DNA from: Rosellinia necatrix
Lineage: Eukaryota > Ascomycota > Sordariomycetes > Xylariales > Xylariaceae
Direction of reading: 5' to 3'
Length of the DNA stretch: 64,000 nt
Assembly (NCBI GenBank): GCA_021209875.1
Contig: JAGYVD010000002.1
Span: 124,001-188,000, forward strand
Made by a program: the position numbers and the translations under genes. Shown piece after piece: positions 29,661 to 42,128 of this stretch; position 1 is the first letter of the stretch; each line of letters starts with the position of its first letter. The notes beneath the pieces were generated by a model. That model ran no database searches, was not told the origin of the DNA, and saw only the letters and a list, made by a program, of their open reading frames with translations.

Positions 29661-32210
29661 TCATAGCATACCGCGTAAAAAATCATCGTTGTCCCAATCG
29701 TCCCATTCGTCCCACTTCTCTCCACAGTCGTAATCCGTCTCCTGGGAGGCGGGGCGTGGGAGCCCGGAGCCCGGGAGGCAGGCGTTCCTCCTCACCGGAC
29801 CCACGATCCGCCCTCCGCCTCCGCATGGTCCCGCCCAGCTTCGGCGTGTCCTTGCCATCGTGCCGACTATTTGTCTTGCATCTCCTCCTCCTCCTCCTCC
29901 TCCTTCATCATCGTTATCCTCATATTTGTCGGGGTCGTTAGAGTCCACGTTCGTAGAGCCGCCGAAGACGGCAGTGGCGGCGGCGGCGGCGGCGGCGGCG
30001 GCGTTGGCATGGGGGAACTCCTTCAATTGCTGTTGCTGTTGCTTCGGTCCCTTGGCGAGTAAGTCCAGCATCGCCTCGTACGAACCTTTAGACCGCGAGT
30101 TCCGCTGGGACGTGGTGCCGTTGCCGCTATTGCTGCCGCTGCTGCTTGCTCGCCTCAGCAGCGCCGGCGCCCAACCGCTCTGAGCAGGGACGACGGGCAC
30201 AGCTGCGGAGGGGCCATCGTGGCGGTTGTCATTGTCGTCATTGTCATTATTGGGTTCCCTGTTGTTCTCCTTTTCCTCTTCCTTCCCCTCTTCCTCTTCC
30301 CCGGCACTGGGGTCGGGGTTGGCCAGGAGCCTCGCGAGTCGCTCGTCCTCGAGCGCCTGGAGCCGGTCCAGCTCCTTGCGGGCCTTCTGCGCGGCCTTGG
30401 GGCCGTCCCACGCCGCCGTCCTGCTCCGCTCGAGGGCCTGCTTGTACCGCAGCTCGCGGCAGCTCGAGGTGAAGAGCCGCTTCGGGGAGGGTCGCGGGAC
30501 GGCTGTCAGCATGGTGGTGTCTTGTGGCTTGGTCACGGACTCTGGCTCTGGCGGTATAGGGGGCGTGGCAGCTTGGGGCTTGGGTGGTGGCGGCAGCGGT
30601 TCTTCTTCGATGTCTTTGACGTCCTGGGAGGACAGTAACAAGTCTTGGGTGCAGAAGAAGGGCATTTCGAATGCGGCTGCTAAATGTTTGGATATAGGCT
30701 GGATAGCGGGTAGAGGCGGCTGCGCTACAGGTTTTGGGGGATTGGGACGGCTGGCTGTCCGTTGGATTTGTTGATTTCCCCTAGTGGTAAGGCCGAGCGG
30801 AGAGGCTCTACCCCTATTCTGTGGCGTGGGCAGCGTTCTTGAGACACGTGGATTCGGCTTGAAAGCTTTATGGCTAGTATGCCTCTTTAGCGGCGGCTCT
30901 TCAAATATTTCCCGCACTTCTTGAGATGGGCTAGGGAGAAAGTCATCGAGGTGACTAAGGAGGAAAGACTGCGTACTTGGTGCCGGCTCGTTTTCTCGGA
31001 TCTGCCCCAGCTTGTTTATACGGCGTTGAGAGGGCCCTCCAGCAGTATAAGGGGCAGGCAGAGGGGGTTTAAGAAACCGAGGCGTCTTGGGATGTTCAGC
31101 AGAGACCCTCTGGGAAGGCTTGAACTTTGGTGGTGCCAGCGGAGGCGGCATAGGGGTTTTAGGGTGATGAAAAGACCGAGAGCTCGGAGCCATTGGTTGT
31201 GATTTCCGCATACTTGACACCGGTGGTACGGCAGAAGAGGGGGATGACGAGACCTTCTTCGCCGGCTTGGGGATTGGATTTCGATGTGGTGTATCTGCCG
31301 TAATCGGGCTACCATGTGCGCTCTCCGTCTTACGAAGTAAGTCATCTAATAATTTCTCCTCAATGGAATCAATAGGTGAGAAGCTGTCTTCCATGTTCAT
31401 CACACTTCGTTTCCTGTTGGGACTTTCTCCAATATAGTTGTCAGCGGCAGGTATTGTAGGGCTGGGCTTTGGTGATGGCGAGGCTATCCTGTTAGCTATC
31501 GATAAACAGAGCCCGTCCTCTTGATTCTGCATCCTCTGCCGGTTCTTTCTGTCCTCCCTACCCTGCTCGCCCACTCGATCCCGGCTGTCCTCCTCCCGTT
31601 CATTCCCCTGGCTCTGATCGCCAATTTGGCCTTGTTTCGGCAAGTAAACCCTGCATTTCTTCTTTGGAGGTTCTGGGTGCTCCATGATGAGAAACTCGTC
31701 CCACGAAACATCACCGCTATCTATAGGCACCGCAGCAGATATTGTCTCGGGAGGCGGAATGTTTTCTTTATCCAGATCGTCAAATGGTCGGACCCGGCCC
31801 GAGCCTTTTGATTGGCCATGCGTCAGGGATAGAGATGAGCTCCGACTCTCCTTTTCGCTTCCACAAATGGGCGACGCGCTGCGATCCCTCTCGCCCTTCG
31901 GCTTGGTTTGAATGAAACGGGAAATGGTGTCCTGGGAGGGTCGGACATCAACCAAGGGCATGCCTTTCTTTCTCCTCTCGGCGCGTTCTCGCTGCTCCTT
32001 CTCCCTCTTCTTATCGCGGGCGGCTCTCGCGCGGGCCTGGTTTCTCTCTTTCTCGAACTCCTTCCTGATCCGGTCTTGCTCGAATAGCTCTTGGCGGCGT
32101 TGCTCAGCCTTGGAGAGCTTGGGGCCCTTATTTGCCTTTTGATAGGCCTTTTTGACCTGTTTTGTAGTCATGGGGCGTGCAGCCGGGCGAGAAGGCGGAT
32201 CGGGGGCCAT
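29661..32210 (-). CDS. Conserved fungal disordered protein with basic N-terminal coil and PIP-box-like motif
   Basis: Single exon, 849 residues, ATG at 32210. Residues ~15-85 form a highly charged helix (KKAYQKANKGPKLSKAEQRR, DRIRKEFEKERNQARARAAR), a pattern I know from an ascomycete family without assigned function. Directly after it comes QDTISRFI (residues 93-100), which fits the PCNA-interaction box QxxIxxF[IV] loosely. Further conserved-looking words are SFLLSHLDDFLPSPSQEV and MPFFCTQDLLLSSQDV, and the C-terminus is acidic and aromatic (WDEWDDWDNDDFL). The rest is Ser/Pro-rich, with Gln, Ala and Gly homopolymers (29900-30040) coded by trinucleotide repeats. The composition suggests a nuclear, possibly DNA-replication or repair-linked, scaffold; that function is inference only. 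Divergent or convergent neighbours give no hint. Confidence 0.75.
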   Translation of the reverse strand: MAPDPPSRPAARPMTTKQVKKAYQKANKGPKLSKAEQRRQELFEQDRIRKEFEKERNQARARAARDKKREKEQRERAERRKKGMPLVDVRPSQDTISRFIQTKPKGERDRSASPICGSEKESRSSSLSLTHGQSKGSGRVRPFDDLDKENIPPPETISAAVPIDSGDVSWDEFLIMEHPEPPKKKCRVYLPKQGQIGDQSQGNEREEDSRDRVGEQGREDRKNRQRMQNQEDGLCLSIANRIASPSPKPSPTIPAADNYIGESPNRKRSVMNMEDSFSPIDSIEEKLLDDLLRKTESAHGSPITADTPHRNPIPKPAKKVSSSPSSAVPPVSSMRKSQPMAPSSRSFHHPKTPMPPPLAPPKFKPSQRVSAEHPKTPRFLKPPLPAPYTAGGPSQRRINKLGQIRENEPAPSTQSFLLSHLDDFLPSPSQEVREIFEEPPLKRHTSHKAFKPNPRVSRTLPTPQNRGRASPLGLTTRGNQQIQRTASRPNPPKPVAQPPLPAIQPISKHLAAAFEMPFFCTQDLLLSSQDVKDIEEEPLPPPPKPQAATPPIPPEPESVTKPQDTTMLTAVPRPSPKRLFTSSCRELRYKQALERSRTAAWDGPKAAQKARKELDRLQALEDERLARLLANPDPSAGEEEEGKEEEKENNREPNNDNDDNDNRHDGPSAAVPVVPAQSGWAPALLRRASSSGSNSGNGTTSQRNSRSKGSYEAMLDLLAKGPKQQQQQLKEFPHANAAAAAAAAATAVFGGSTNVDSNDPDKYEDNDDEGGGGGGGDARQIVGTMARTRRSWAGPCGGGGRIVGPVRRNACLPGSGLPRPASQETDYDCGEKWDEWDDWDNDDFLRGML

Positions 32211-32480
32211 GATGCCTCGGTTACGACTTATACCACGGAGGCAGGCGTGATGGGGGAGTTATCGCAACTTCGCGGCTGAGGGGTGGCGAATCATGGCGCG
32301 TCGAGGTATGGCATATGTCCGGTAGTCTGGAGGGTGTTTGCGATGAAGTAAGAGAGGGAGGGAGAGTGAAGAGTGAGGGAAACGTGAACAATTGTGTCCC
32401 CAGGAATGGCCAGTCAAGCATCGCGTTCAGACGCGGGTTCCTGCGATGGTGGGGCATCCATTCACTGCGGGTATCGGTTC

Positions 32481-32514
32481 GGTAGGTAAGTAGGTACTAG
32501 GTAGGTACCTACCT
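32481..32514. repeat. TAGG/CCTA palindromic tract
   Basis: GGTAGGTAAGTAGGTACTAGGTAGGTACCTACCTG; about 270 bp upstream of the 29661-32210 gene start. Confidence 0.8.
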
Positions 32515-33240
32515 GGGCACTATAAATCGATCTGTGACGACGGGTAGATAGGCTACACAGTATGACTATGCCTATATGTCTTATTTATACTATAGGTAAT
32601 GCACTCTTTCCCCCACATCTCTGCACCACCGTTGTGCAACACACAAGTACCGCACCCACCAATAGCCCGATTAGGCAGTATTCCTTATTGTCTGGTGCTC
32701 AACTACACACTCACAATGCAGACCCTAGTACGCTATAAAGGGAGATCCTAGCACTGTTCGGAGTTCGCGAGTTCAACACAGAGATAGTTACCGGAAGCAT
32801 ACGCGTGCATCAGGCAACCAAATGTCGTGATCGGAATAAGCTTTTCGGCTTACGAGATGCTGGGCCATAGGTAGGCATGTACATACCCATATATATAGAA
32901 GTTGCTACCCCGTGGACCCTGCGTACCCCGTGTTATGCTGGTGTGACCCCTACAATGTGCAAACTTTGTCTTGTCATTGATATCCCTGCCCCGTCAAGGC
33001 AGGTAATAGATGAACAATACTGCATTATCTGCCAACGATGAGATGACTGCTACTCTCAAGACAGATAAGCATGGCTTGCCTTCCTGCAGCATCCCCTGAG
33101 ACTCGACCATCACCAGATCCCAGTGACAGTCTCTTGTCAAGTTACCACTCCGTGTTGTCGCCATCATTTCAAGTCCTATTTCCCCTTCGTCGGATGCGCC
33201 GGCCCACAGGTTCCTCTCGTTTAATCACATCCACCATAAA

Positions 33241-33312
33241 CAAGACTAAACAAGACCACACAAGACCGCACAAGACTGCACAAGACTGCACAAGACTACA
33301 CAAGACTACACA
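33241..33312. repeat. Decamer minisatellite, seven CAAGACTRCA units
   Basis: Seven consecutive 10-bp units starting CAAGAC and ending ACA, GCA or AAA: CAAGACTAAA, CAAGACCACA, CAAGACCGCA, CAAGACTGCA twice, CAAGACTACA twice. The related word CAAGACAAGACAAG recurs near 53195. Confidence 0.9.
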
Positions 33313-33667
33313 CTCGGGGGCATCTGCTCATTCGATCGTATACGTAGATATACCCTCACCCGCCGGCTTCTTGGGGGACGAGAGCAGATATCAGCATGTC
33401 AAAACATTATTACCACAACACTTGGTGGTCTCAGGCATCTTCATGTCTGATCTCCACGACAGCTTATTTGACCATATCTGCCAGCTATCACGAGTAAGCG
33501 TATATATAGGAACACTCTACGCACACAAGGAGGGCGGCCGAGGCAACACTGCGTTGGGTATGATAGTATCTCGATTCTGAGATTTGGTATCTACTATATG
33601 GACTACATTACGTCGTTTGTTGTAACAAGGGTATAACAATCCTCAGCTTCTCTCGCTTCCATCTGCC

Positions 33668-35956
33668 CTAACATTCATTAGCAGGGCAGCCGACATTGGT
33701 GCCCAGGACATCACCCGAGACGCCGGCAATCTGGAGGACGGCGCCTACAACACCACCCAAGCCCTCGCCTGCGATGAAGCCTGCGGCGATGGCATAGCCG
33801 TAGAGCTCGAATGATGACAGCTTCCACTTCTTCCAAGCAAAGGCAAGGAGGGCGCCGAAGAGCGACGCGGTCGTGAAAACAGGGTTGGGCAGCACAAAGG
33901 ACAGCGCAATAGCACCCCAGTTGGGCAGGTAATCACGCACCCATTCGCGCTCTCCGACGAGGTAGAAGTGGCGGACTATAACCTGTGCCACCACCACGAT
34001 GGCCATGACGATGGAGAAGATACCTGAACTCCACGGGATGCTAACCGCTGGATCTGTCACTGCCTGCGCGACAGCCGCCCAGGCTGCTACCGAGGGAACA
34101 CCAAACGGGCAGTGCTCGTCACCATTCAGAATACAGGGATATGCTGTCGTGAACAGGACGAAGAGACCCGGCGCCAAGAACACGCTAATGAGCGTTCCCA
34201 TCGCCTGGGCATACCATTGCTTATTCGGGGGCGTGCCGAGCAGGAAACCGGTACGGAAGTCCGATGTGAGAGCGTTGCCCACATCGGCAGCACCCGAAGC
34301 CAAACCACCTGCCACCAGGTTGATTCTCTGCGCATCTACGATCGAATAACCCTTGCCCGACGTAGCAGCGCCGAAGACGAGCTGACTAGCCTTGGATGCT
34401 GCCGTCAGGGGCGTCTGGTCCGTTACAGCACCGATCTGAATCGCCAGGAACGAGAACAAGAAACCAAGCAAGCAGGCTAGGATGGTCAACCCAGGGTTCA
34501 TGCCCCATTGGTAGTGGAAGACAATGATAGCCACCACAATGCTCACAACGAGGCCGAGCATCCACTGCCAGATGGGGACCTGATCTTCGGGTCGAGCAGA
34601 GTCCTGAACCATGTTGGGGTCATCTTGATATTTGCTAGCCTGAGCCTCGAAGTAAGGAGATGACTTCCCGGTCACCTTGATCGACAAGTCGTTGAAGCCG
34701 CTGCACATCGCCTTCCAGGTCGCTCTTCCAGCATGTGCCAGCACCTTATACTGGACCAGCAACTCAGCAATGGATGTCGCCACCATGATAAGGACACCAG
34801 GCCAGAGAAGCCAGTATCGCGGGCTGGGGGTTGTGTGCCCAAGGTTTTTGAGCGAAGAGAAGGTATATAGAGAGTCCCAGTAAGGGTCATCCGGGTAGAG
34901 CTGGATGCCGACACACTCGCCGTAATGGACAAGCGTGGGGCCGATAATGGCCCAAGCTAGGACAGCACCGGCAAACAGAGAGATGGCCGCATTCATACCG
35001 ATCAGGATACCGCTACCAATGAAGGCGGGTGTCCACTCCCAGAACCAACCCCACGACTCAATGTTCAGGGCCCAACTAGTACCCTTGCTCCAGATATGGA
35101 TCCAGGTGAACGGGTGCCAGTCGTAGAGGATACCAATGGCGTAGTAAGAGGCAACGCGCTGGATGAGAGCGGCAGTGAATGCAACGGCGAGAGCCTTGAG
35201 CTTACTGATCGCTTCGCGAGCGCCTGCGGCACCGGCATGCATCGATCGAATGGTTAGAGCCACAGCAGTGGGGGTAGGGAAGAGCAACTTGAGTTCGCGA
35301 GCAACACGAATGATGAAGAACTTGCGGAGGGGCGTCACGAAGAACAGACCAAAGAAGGAACACACGAGGGTAATGGTAATAAGGGGCCCAAAGTTCTCCT
35401 GCGGCGTGCCCTCGATGGCATGGAGTCGGTAGATAGCAGGAATACCGGCAACAAAGATACCGGCAATGCCGCCCGACCCCGTGGCTGCAGCCTGGATGAT
35501 GGAATTCTCTTGAGGACCGAAGGAACCACCGAGTATAGGCCAGTTGCCGCAGTTCTTCGACAAGAGCTTGACGATACCGTACCCAAAAATGGACCCGAAG
35601 ATATTAGCCGAGAAAGTGAAGCCAGTCTTAAGACCTAGTCATGGAAGTTAGCCTTAGGTACATGGCAAATAGGCACAGGGGCCAACGCATAGATGCTACC
35701 TACCGAGATACAAATTCGAAGCGTTGACGAGAGCGCCGAGGGCGATACCGACAAGAACGGCACGAGCCGTCAGGGGATTCTCCTCGAGCGGAATGTTGGG
35801 ATCCATCTTCAGAGGGACGTAAAGGTCGAGCTCCTCCTCGATTTCTTTGTCGTCCACCTTGACATCGTCGTATTTCTCATCAACCTTCTCTTCCGTAGGA
35901 GAGTGCGCAGCCTCGGCGCCGGCCACATAGGCCTCGCGCGCCTCGGTTGATGCCAT
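33668..35956 (-). CDS. OPT-family oligopeptide/metal-chelate transporter
   Basis: Proton-coupled transporter of the oligopeptide transporter superfamily in a cell membrane. Exon 1 35956-35704, intron 35703-35635 (GTAGGT...CTAG, phase 1), exon 2 35634-33668; 739 residues. The start ATG at 35956 ([10 protein letters not shown]) is the first in frame. An acidic soluble N-terminus ([20 protein letters not shown]) precedes the first transmembrane block, where splicing restores [23 protein letters not shown], typical of the YGL114W-like branch of the superfamily. About 14 or more hydrophobic segments follow, including [21 protein letters not shown] and [22 protein letters not shown]. The C-terminus is [11 protein letters not shown]. 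Substrate cannot be told: peptides, glutathione or metal chelates are options in the family. No disruptions seen. Confidence 0.92.
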
Positions 35957-38900
35957 GGCAGCGGACGTCTGATCGAAGACCAATCTCCTTCGCGACCGAC
36001 AGGCACGTTAGGGATAGGGACGTGGCGATATCAGAATAAAATCAAGAATAAGGAGAAAAGCCCGAAAGGGAGACGAGAGGATGTGACATGGTTCATATAC
36101 CTCCAAACATTCCCTTGGAGCACAATGTACTCTCCATTGTGCCGACAGGAGACATTACACCCGGCCCAATATACTACTAGGCAGTAAAAAAAAGCCATCG
36201 ATCTATCAAACGGGCAGGCCAACCGAGACCCCCCGCAAATATCCAGCGGGCTGGCTCAACCTCTATCTACCTCCACTCACTAATGAGAGCCAATGGGATC
36301 GGCCTGGCTGGGTCCATCTGGTCGAGAGCACTCAACATCCGATGCCGCATTTGGAAGGCAGAGCGATAGAGGGGACTTAGGTATGTATGTATACATACAT
36401 AGTTACTTGGTCGGTTATTTTAGTCTTGTTGAGCGAAGATCAACAGTAACGCTTAAATGGACCAAGCCTGAAGTTCCACGTTCAAAAGGCTTATTCCGCT
36501 GAAGCCCTCGGAACCTGGCGCGATGCGCAGGTCTTCGGGAGAATAAAGCTAAGCATCCCGCGCCACTCATACGCGGACCCAGGGCTAAAGGGCTGGGAAT
36601 ATGTGCATACATCGCACATGGTGTGTCTGTCCTAGCACCCAGTTCTAGCCTGGCAGCCATGGATTCACCTGTCCCCGCTCAGATAACGGCTTCAATGACT
36701 AGCGGCTCCTCTCAGTCACACGACCCCCAGGATCCCATCAGCTCGCCAGAGCAAATGGTTCTCGCTCGCCGTGAGAGTGCTCTACCGATCGTAGGTAACC
36801 ATGGTACCAGAGCGTTCTTCGCACGGGATGCAATATATCATTGGCTATCGCCCGACAACTACACACCTAAAACATTTCCAATTCCCGCAATTAAAACCAA
36901 CATTCTCGTCTAATTACCGGTTTAGGCCAGCTTATTAAGTCACTTAGACTAACGCAGGCATCTGTGCAATTAGCTAGCCCGCGCAGGAAAAACAAAGACT
37001 GCATTTGTTTGCAGATTGGTCTTTGAGGGAATTTGTAATTCCCTGCTTCCAGTTAGTAGCGACATGATATGCGCCAATCCTGCAGCCTGCGGCCGGACCT
37101 GGAGTCTGGAGAACAGAGGGTAGCCCGCCAAGATAGAAAGCTCCAACCAGCAAAATCGGGGCAGCGCTGTCTTCCCCATACTGCATGTTGCACCTTCAGC
37201 TCAGCTCGCCGCCACCACCACATTGCTTCCGCTAAGGTATATTTGCCTTCCACTAGTCTAGTGTTTATCTCCAGAATTCTACATCCAGAAGAAGGCGATA
37301 GGACGGCATTGCAGATCGTGTGCCATCACACGGCAACTTCTAAGGACCGATGACCCAGATGACTTTTGAGGTGAGCCACTTTGCCCAACCTAGGCAATTC
37401 GATCGTCATTCTAGCTGTCGACAATCCGATGTGCCGCATTATGAGCACCGGCTTAATAGGCTACAAAAAGTCTGCCGTGCCACCCTCGTATGAGTTAGAT
37501 GGTGAGACAGGAAGGAAGAAAAACACCACCAGTCCAAGAGAAGAAGGTCTTCCGATAACTGTCTAACAAGGCTATGGCCTTTTTAGTAGTCATCATTATG
37601 GTTCGCCGAACTAAACGTTCCCAACTGATTAGTTTATTGTGGGCCTTGGCTGAACAGCACAAACAACACATGCAGTCAACTGCCATCCTAACCCAAAGTC
37701 GTGAATGTCCCTTACCTGCCGACCGTACATTGCCGCCTGAACCGTCAAAGCCCGCCAGCAGGTCCTCTCCAACCTGCAGTTGTTACCCCATGCTACGCTC
37801 ATGCATCAACGCCAACATGACCAAGTACAAGTACAAGTATCAGTTATGTTGGCTCCCAACCTCGTGAAGAAGGGGCAGGCCTCATCTATGTGCGGCCCGG
37901 GCTGGCCCTTACTGGAACCCATAAGTGGCTGGCTAGACGCGCTATAGTACGCTTGGTGTAGTATTTCGTTGATGCCCGGATTGGCCTCAACATGCCATTT
38001 CCGACCGACATTTAAGCAAAAGCATTTTTACCGTTGCTACATATCGGCGACTACATATCTATGTATGTATGTACATTAGTATGTACATACATATCAGACA
38101 ATCAATCCAAGACAAGCAAGCTTTCCGGTAGACGCCTCTATCTGTCCTTGTCGCCGCGTGAATGGCTGAAGAGGCAATGCGGATATAACCCTAAAGTGGT
38201 TAAATACCCCGAAGCTACCCCATTACTTTCCGGTGAGGGGCAACGCTTTACACACAGGCCGCATCCTTCGCTCGCCCTTCTCGCCTCTCTTTTACAGAGT
38301 TGGATGAAGAACAAACAGGCAAGTTACCCTAACGGCGCATTCCATTCAGTCGGTCTTGGCAGGTCGGCGGCTTATCTCGGGGGCCCCGAGACGGAATTTC
38401 ATGAACAGAAAAAATAAAATATGAAAACAATGCATCATGTAGTAGCTCCCCGCGATACATTCATCGTGTGCTGGGGGCATCCAAGGGCTGTACAATACGA
38501 TATCGTGTAAGCTATTCATGGCCACGCGACATTTCACTGGAAGCAACAAAACGTGGCACTCTCCATTGTTTACTCCGCAGGCTTCTAGAGCGATGGATTT
38601 ACTAGGTATGTGCGAGGACTGGATAACCAATAGGAATTAACCCACATTGTGCCAGGAATACCGACCCCATGTCATGCACGGATACTAACTATGTATTTCC
38701 TGCATCAGTACCTATAATCAAGCCTCCTTGGCTCCCCGATAAGACGCCAAGCCCATGCGGAACCGAGCCGCCACCAAACAAAAGCGGTCCAGAAGTTCTG
38801 CCAATGGCAGAGGACGGGACAAGACAAGAGAATACAAGACGCCCAAAAAAGCTTCGCATCATCTCGGCACCACACACTCGTTCTACCACATACCTAAGTG

Positions 38901-41900
38901 CATAATGTAGGGAGTAAACTAGATATAACTACTTGTAGTGGCTGATATTCCACATCGCAGAGTACGACGATCCGGGGGCCGACTGGCCGGGTCGTCCCTC
39001 ATTTCCGACAACCTGGGTCGCTGGAAAGAGAGATGCGATCTTTCCTGTAAAGAGTGTATTAGTGCTTACCATCTCACTCAGTTATCGGATTATCCCACGC
39101 CGCTGCTGACATGCAAGGAGCATGCATGCAACGTTCTATCTATCCATCCAGATATCCAGATATGAAAGAATAGACATGACGACGATCCAATCCCAGTCCA
39201 ATCCCAACCCAATCCACCCCCATCATCAGCCTAGCCTAACCTCTGTAACGGGCAGGGGATGTGCGGCGCGATCAACTCGAGCTAGTGCCCGCTCGTGTCA
39301 TCGTCGAACCGATAGAATACAAGTAGTTCGTTCATACCAGACGCCGCCCGTCAGCCATCCGCCCACGCCACATGAAGCCTAAAGTAACTACCATAACAGA
39401 TAGCAACCAATGGCGAACATGTGATATGTCGTCCTATCGGGTGGTCGTTATACATTGCCACGGAAGTCCTACCTGCGCCGCAGCTGGGCACCTGACCATG
39501 CCCAAACGAATACGCCGCAAAACGCCTGGCTACTGCATGTCCTTGATCGCACTAGCTACCTAGGAATCGTGCGGCGTCAAGAACTTCGAAGCGGGCCAAG
39601 CACGAGTTGACCCCCGCATCTTATCTATAAACTGGCCAACATGAGACATGATGGTGATAGAGACGGTGTCTCGTCGCTCTCGGGGCCGGAAATGCTGCCG
39701 AAGCTGAGGACTCGAGCCGGGTGAGTGTCGGTGAGCCGCTATCATGAAGTTCGCTTAAACGAGTAGCGGTATAGAGGCCCAGCCACATAGATGGGGGAGG
39801 GTGTTCAGCGGTGAGGTAGCCTACCTCGGTAACCTGCTCAGCTTGTTTTTGACGACACTCGAGCCGGTTGCACAGTTGGCTACGGCGTGTGCCGGAATTC
39901 AGGGTCAAGGTTCGAGGTCTCGGGCCACATAGGACTTCAACGAAGCCGTATGGATGCAGTAAGAGTCGCAGGCGCACCGAGCAAGAGATAGATAAAGTGC
40001 GGGTAAAGTGTCGTATGGTAGCCCCTTCTTACCTTATAAGTTACTGGTGCATTAGGGTCAAGGGCCAGCAGCCAGCAGCCAACCGTCCTGTTCCGGTTCC
40101 AAGCAAGGCAAGCATCGGAATGCCCATGAGCCGCGCTCGAGCGGCCTTGGCGCTTGCCCCCTCTCGCATCCCGAGGCCTTGGCGTGCCCAGACAAGAGCT
40201 TACGAACGGCGATCCCTCAGCTCCGATATATAGTGTAGGAGCTTTCGCCCGGGGAAGACACGGCAGGCGCGCGTGTGTTGCAGCAGGACATCAAAGAGAC
40301 AAACCAACTTACATGCATACATAGCTGATCCCATCCTCGAGCATGTCCTACCTTGCCTAGGCACGAGATGTAAATGATACATGGCTGCCACCCCCATGAG
40401 TAGAGAAAATATCATGATAGCCTATCGCGATGCATTACCATCCCGGGGACCGCTCCGACCGACGTGTATCCCGAGTCCTTTGTATCCTGTGGTCAATATC
40501 AACAAATGGTCTATGCCCCGGGCGTATGTGCATCGCAAGCATGCAGAATACTTAAGGCAATACCTAGGTACCACCAGGCTACCAGGTACCTATCTCGTTG
40601 CCCATATCTACCTAAGATCTTCCAGGGCACCCACCTATCTAGGTACCAAGCACCCCCTGGATAGGGGAGGAAGAAACCAGTCAAGTCAGCCATGCGCCTT
40701 CCCTATACCAACCAACAGGTAGCCAACCAACCAACCAACCAACCAACTCTTGGGGCTATCTTAATGCGGCTCTGACGCGAGTAACCTACCGCGAACTGCA
40801 AGTCTCTTTAGTAAGAATATTTCTTAGGTCGTACCTTCACCTATCCCCCAAATCTTTTATTTTTATCTTCTCTCGATTGCCCATCTTTTGTGTCCTGGAG
40901 GGCTATGCCTTAATATTTTTATCTATGACGGAGCACACACATCTTTTCATATCCTAACGGCACATAACCTACCTACCTACCTACCTCAGTACCTACGCCC
41001 ATCGAATCGAATCGACCAGGGTTCATTCGCAGCGAGGAAAGGGAAACAGACGAACAAATAAATAAAGCACGACGACATGGGCAAGAACGGCCCCATCTGG
41101 TAGCGAATGATACTATGAAAAGGAAGAGAAAAAAAAGAAAAATCCGTGCTATGTATGAATATTCCCTAATATGTCCCACACCACATATATATAGGCAAGT
41201 AGAAAAACGAGGCACATGATGTATCTTCTTACTTTCCAACTGAGTTAAACTCATTCGTTACCCGAAGCCAAAAAAAAAAAAAATACCAAGAATTAGTCAC
41301 CTAAACGACCGAACCAACGATACGTGAAAATGAGCGGAACAGCATGGATAAATTAGGCACTTATTTTCGTATTCTCACCCTTTTTTTTTTTTTTCAAGCT
41401 TTTCTTCTATTATTCTATCCACATCCATTAAGAGATCGGGAGGCAAAGGAAGGCCAAGGCGAAGACGAAGGCAAAGGTGGAGAAAGAACCTCGAGATATG
41501 TTTTGCTACTACTACCTCCTACTCCCCCGCCTCTATTCATCATCCCTATCTCGTGCCCTATCTCCCATCCCCTATCCCCTATTGGCCCCCTTTCCGTCCG
41601 AAAACTAGGCAGGCCAGGTAGGTAGAGTAAGAGCAGAATACGCGCGTGTATTTGTATCCTGTCTTTTTTTTTTCTTTCTCTGTTTTGGGTTGATTTGATG
41701 TGATTTGATGTGATTTGATAGGCGGGCATGCCAGCACTCCCGGCGCTCCGGTTTTTTGTTGCTTCCCAGTTTTTTGCCCCCGTCCTCCCCTCCCCGGCAA
41801 GGGTGTGGTGGTGCGCGGCCCGGCGTGTCACGAAAATGCCTTTCCATGCTGCTATCTGGGGGGAAAGAAATCAATACATCCATCGCATCACTTCTCCTGG

Positions 41901-42128
41901 TATCTGGTCCTGGTATCGGCCTATGCCTGCCGAATGGACCCCCAGGTAATTGTAGTGCCGCCGCCTCATCCCACCGTCGACGCCATGCAATGCACCTAGT
42001 GAATGAAAATGAAAAGTGAAAAAAAAAAAAAAAAACGGAACAAAGCTGCCTCCCTAACCCCTGAAATCAAGATTCATAAAGGGGCCGTCGAAGATACGAG
42101 CGGTACCCGTCGCCCGTCCTCTGCCGAA
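35957..42128. other. 6.2 kb region without a recognisable gene
   Basis: Many short frames on both strands (longest about 138 codons at 41415-41831) but none with a known pattern, conserved domain or consistent splice structure. Contains CCTA tracts near 40563-40645 and 40970-40990, CCAA repeats at ~40725-40745, A/T homopolymers at 41268-41283, 41381-41395 and 42019-42037. The last 700 bp probably form the 3' UTR of the RING gene. Non-coding RNAs could lie here but sequence alone does not show them. Confidence 0.5.

Larger units (their letters stand above)
32211..33667. other. Intergenic region with CCTA tract and decamer minisatellite
   Basis: Contains the promoter of the 29661 gene, a TAGG/CCTA tract (32481-32514) and a decamer array (33241-33312). 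The open frame at 33071-33580 runs through the array and shows no known pattern. Confidence 0.55.

Noticed and set aside
39661..39930. tRNA-like B-box words (GGTTCGAGGTC, GGCTCGAGTCC)
   Set aside because: Flanking bases do not form a T arm, and no acceptor or anticodon stem could be paired.
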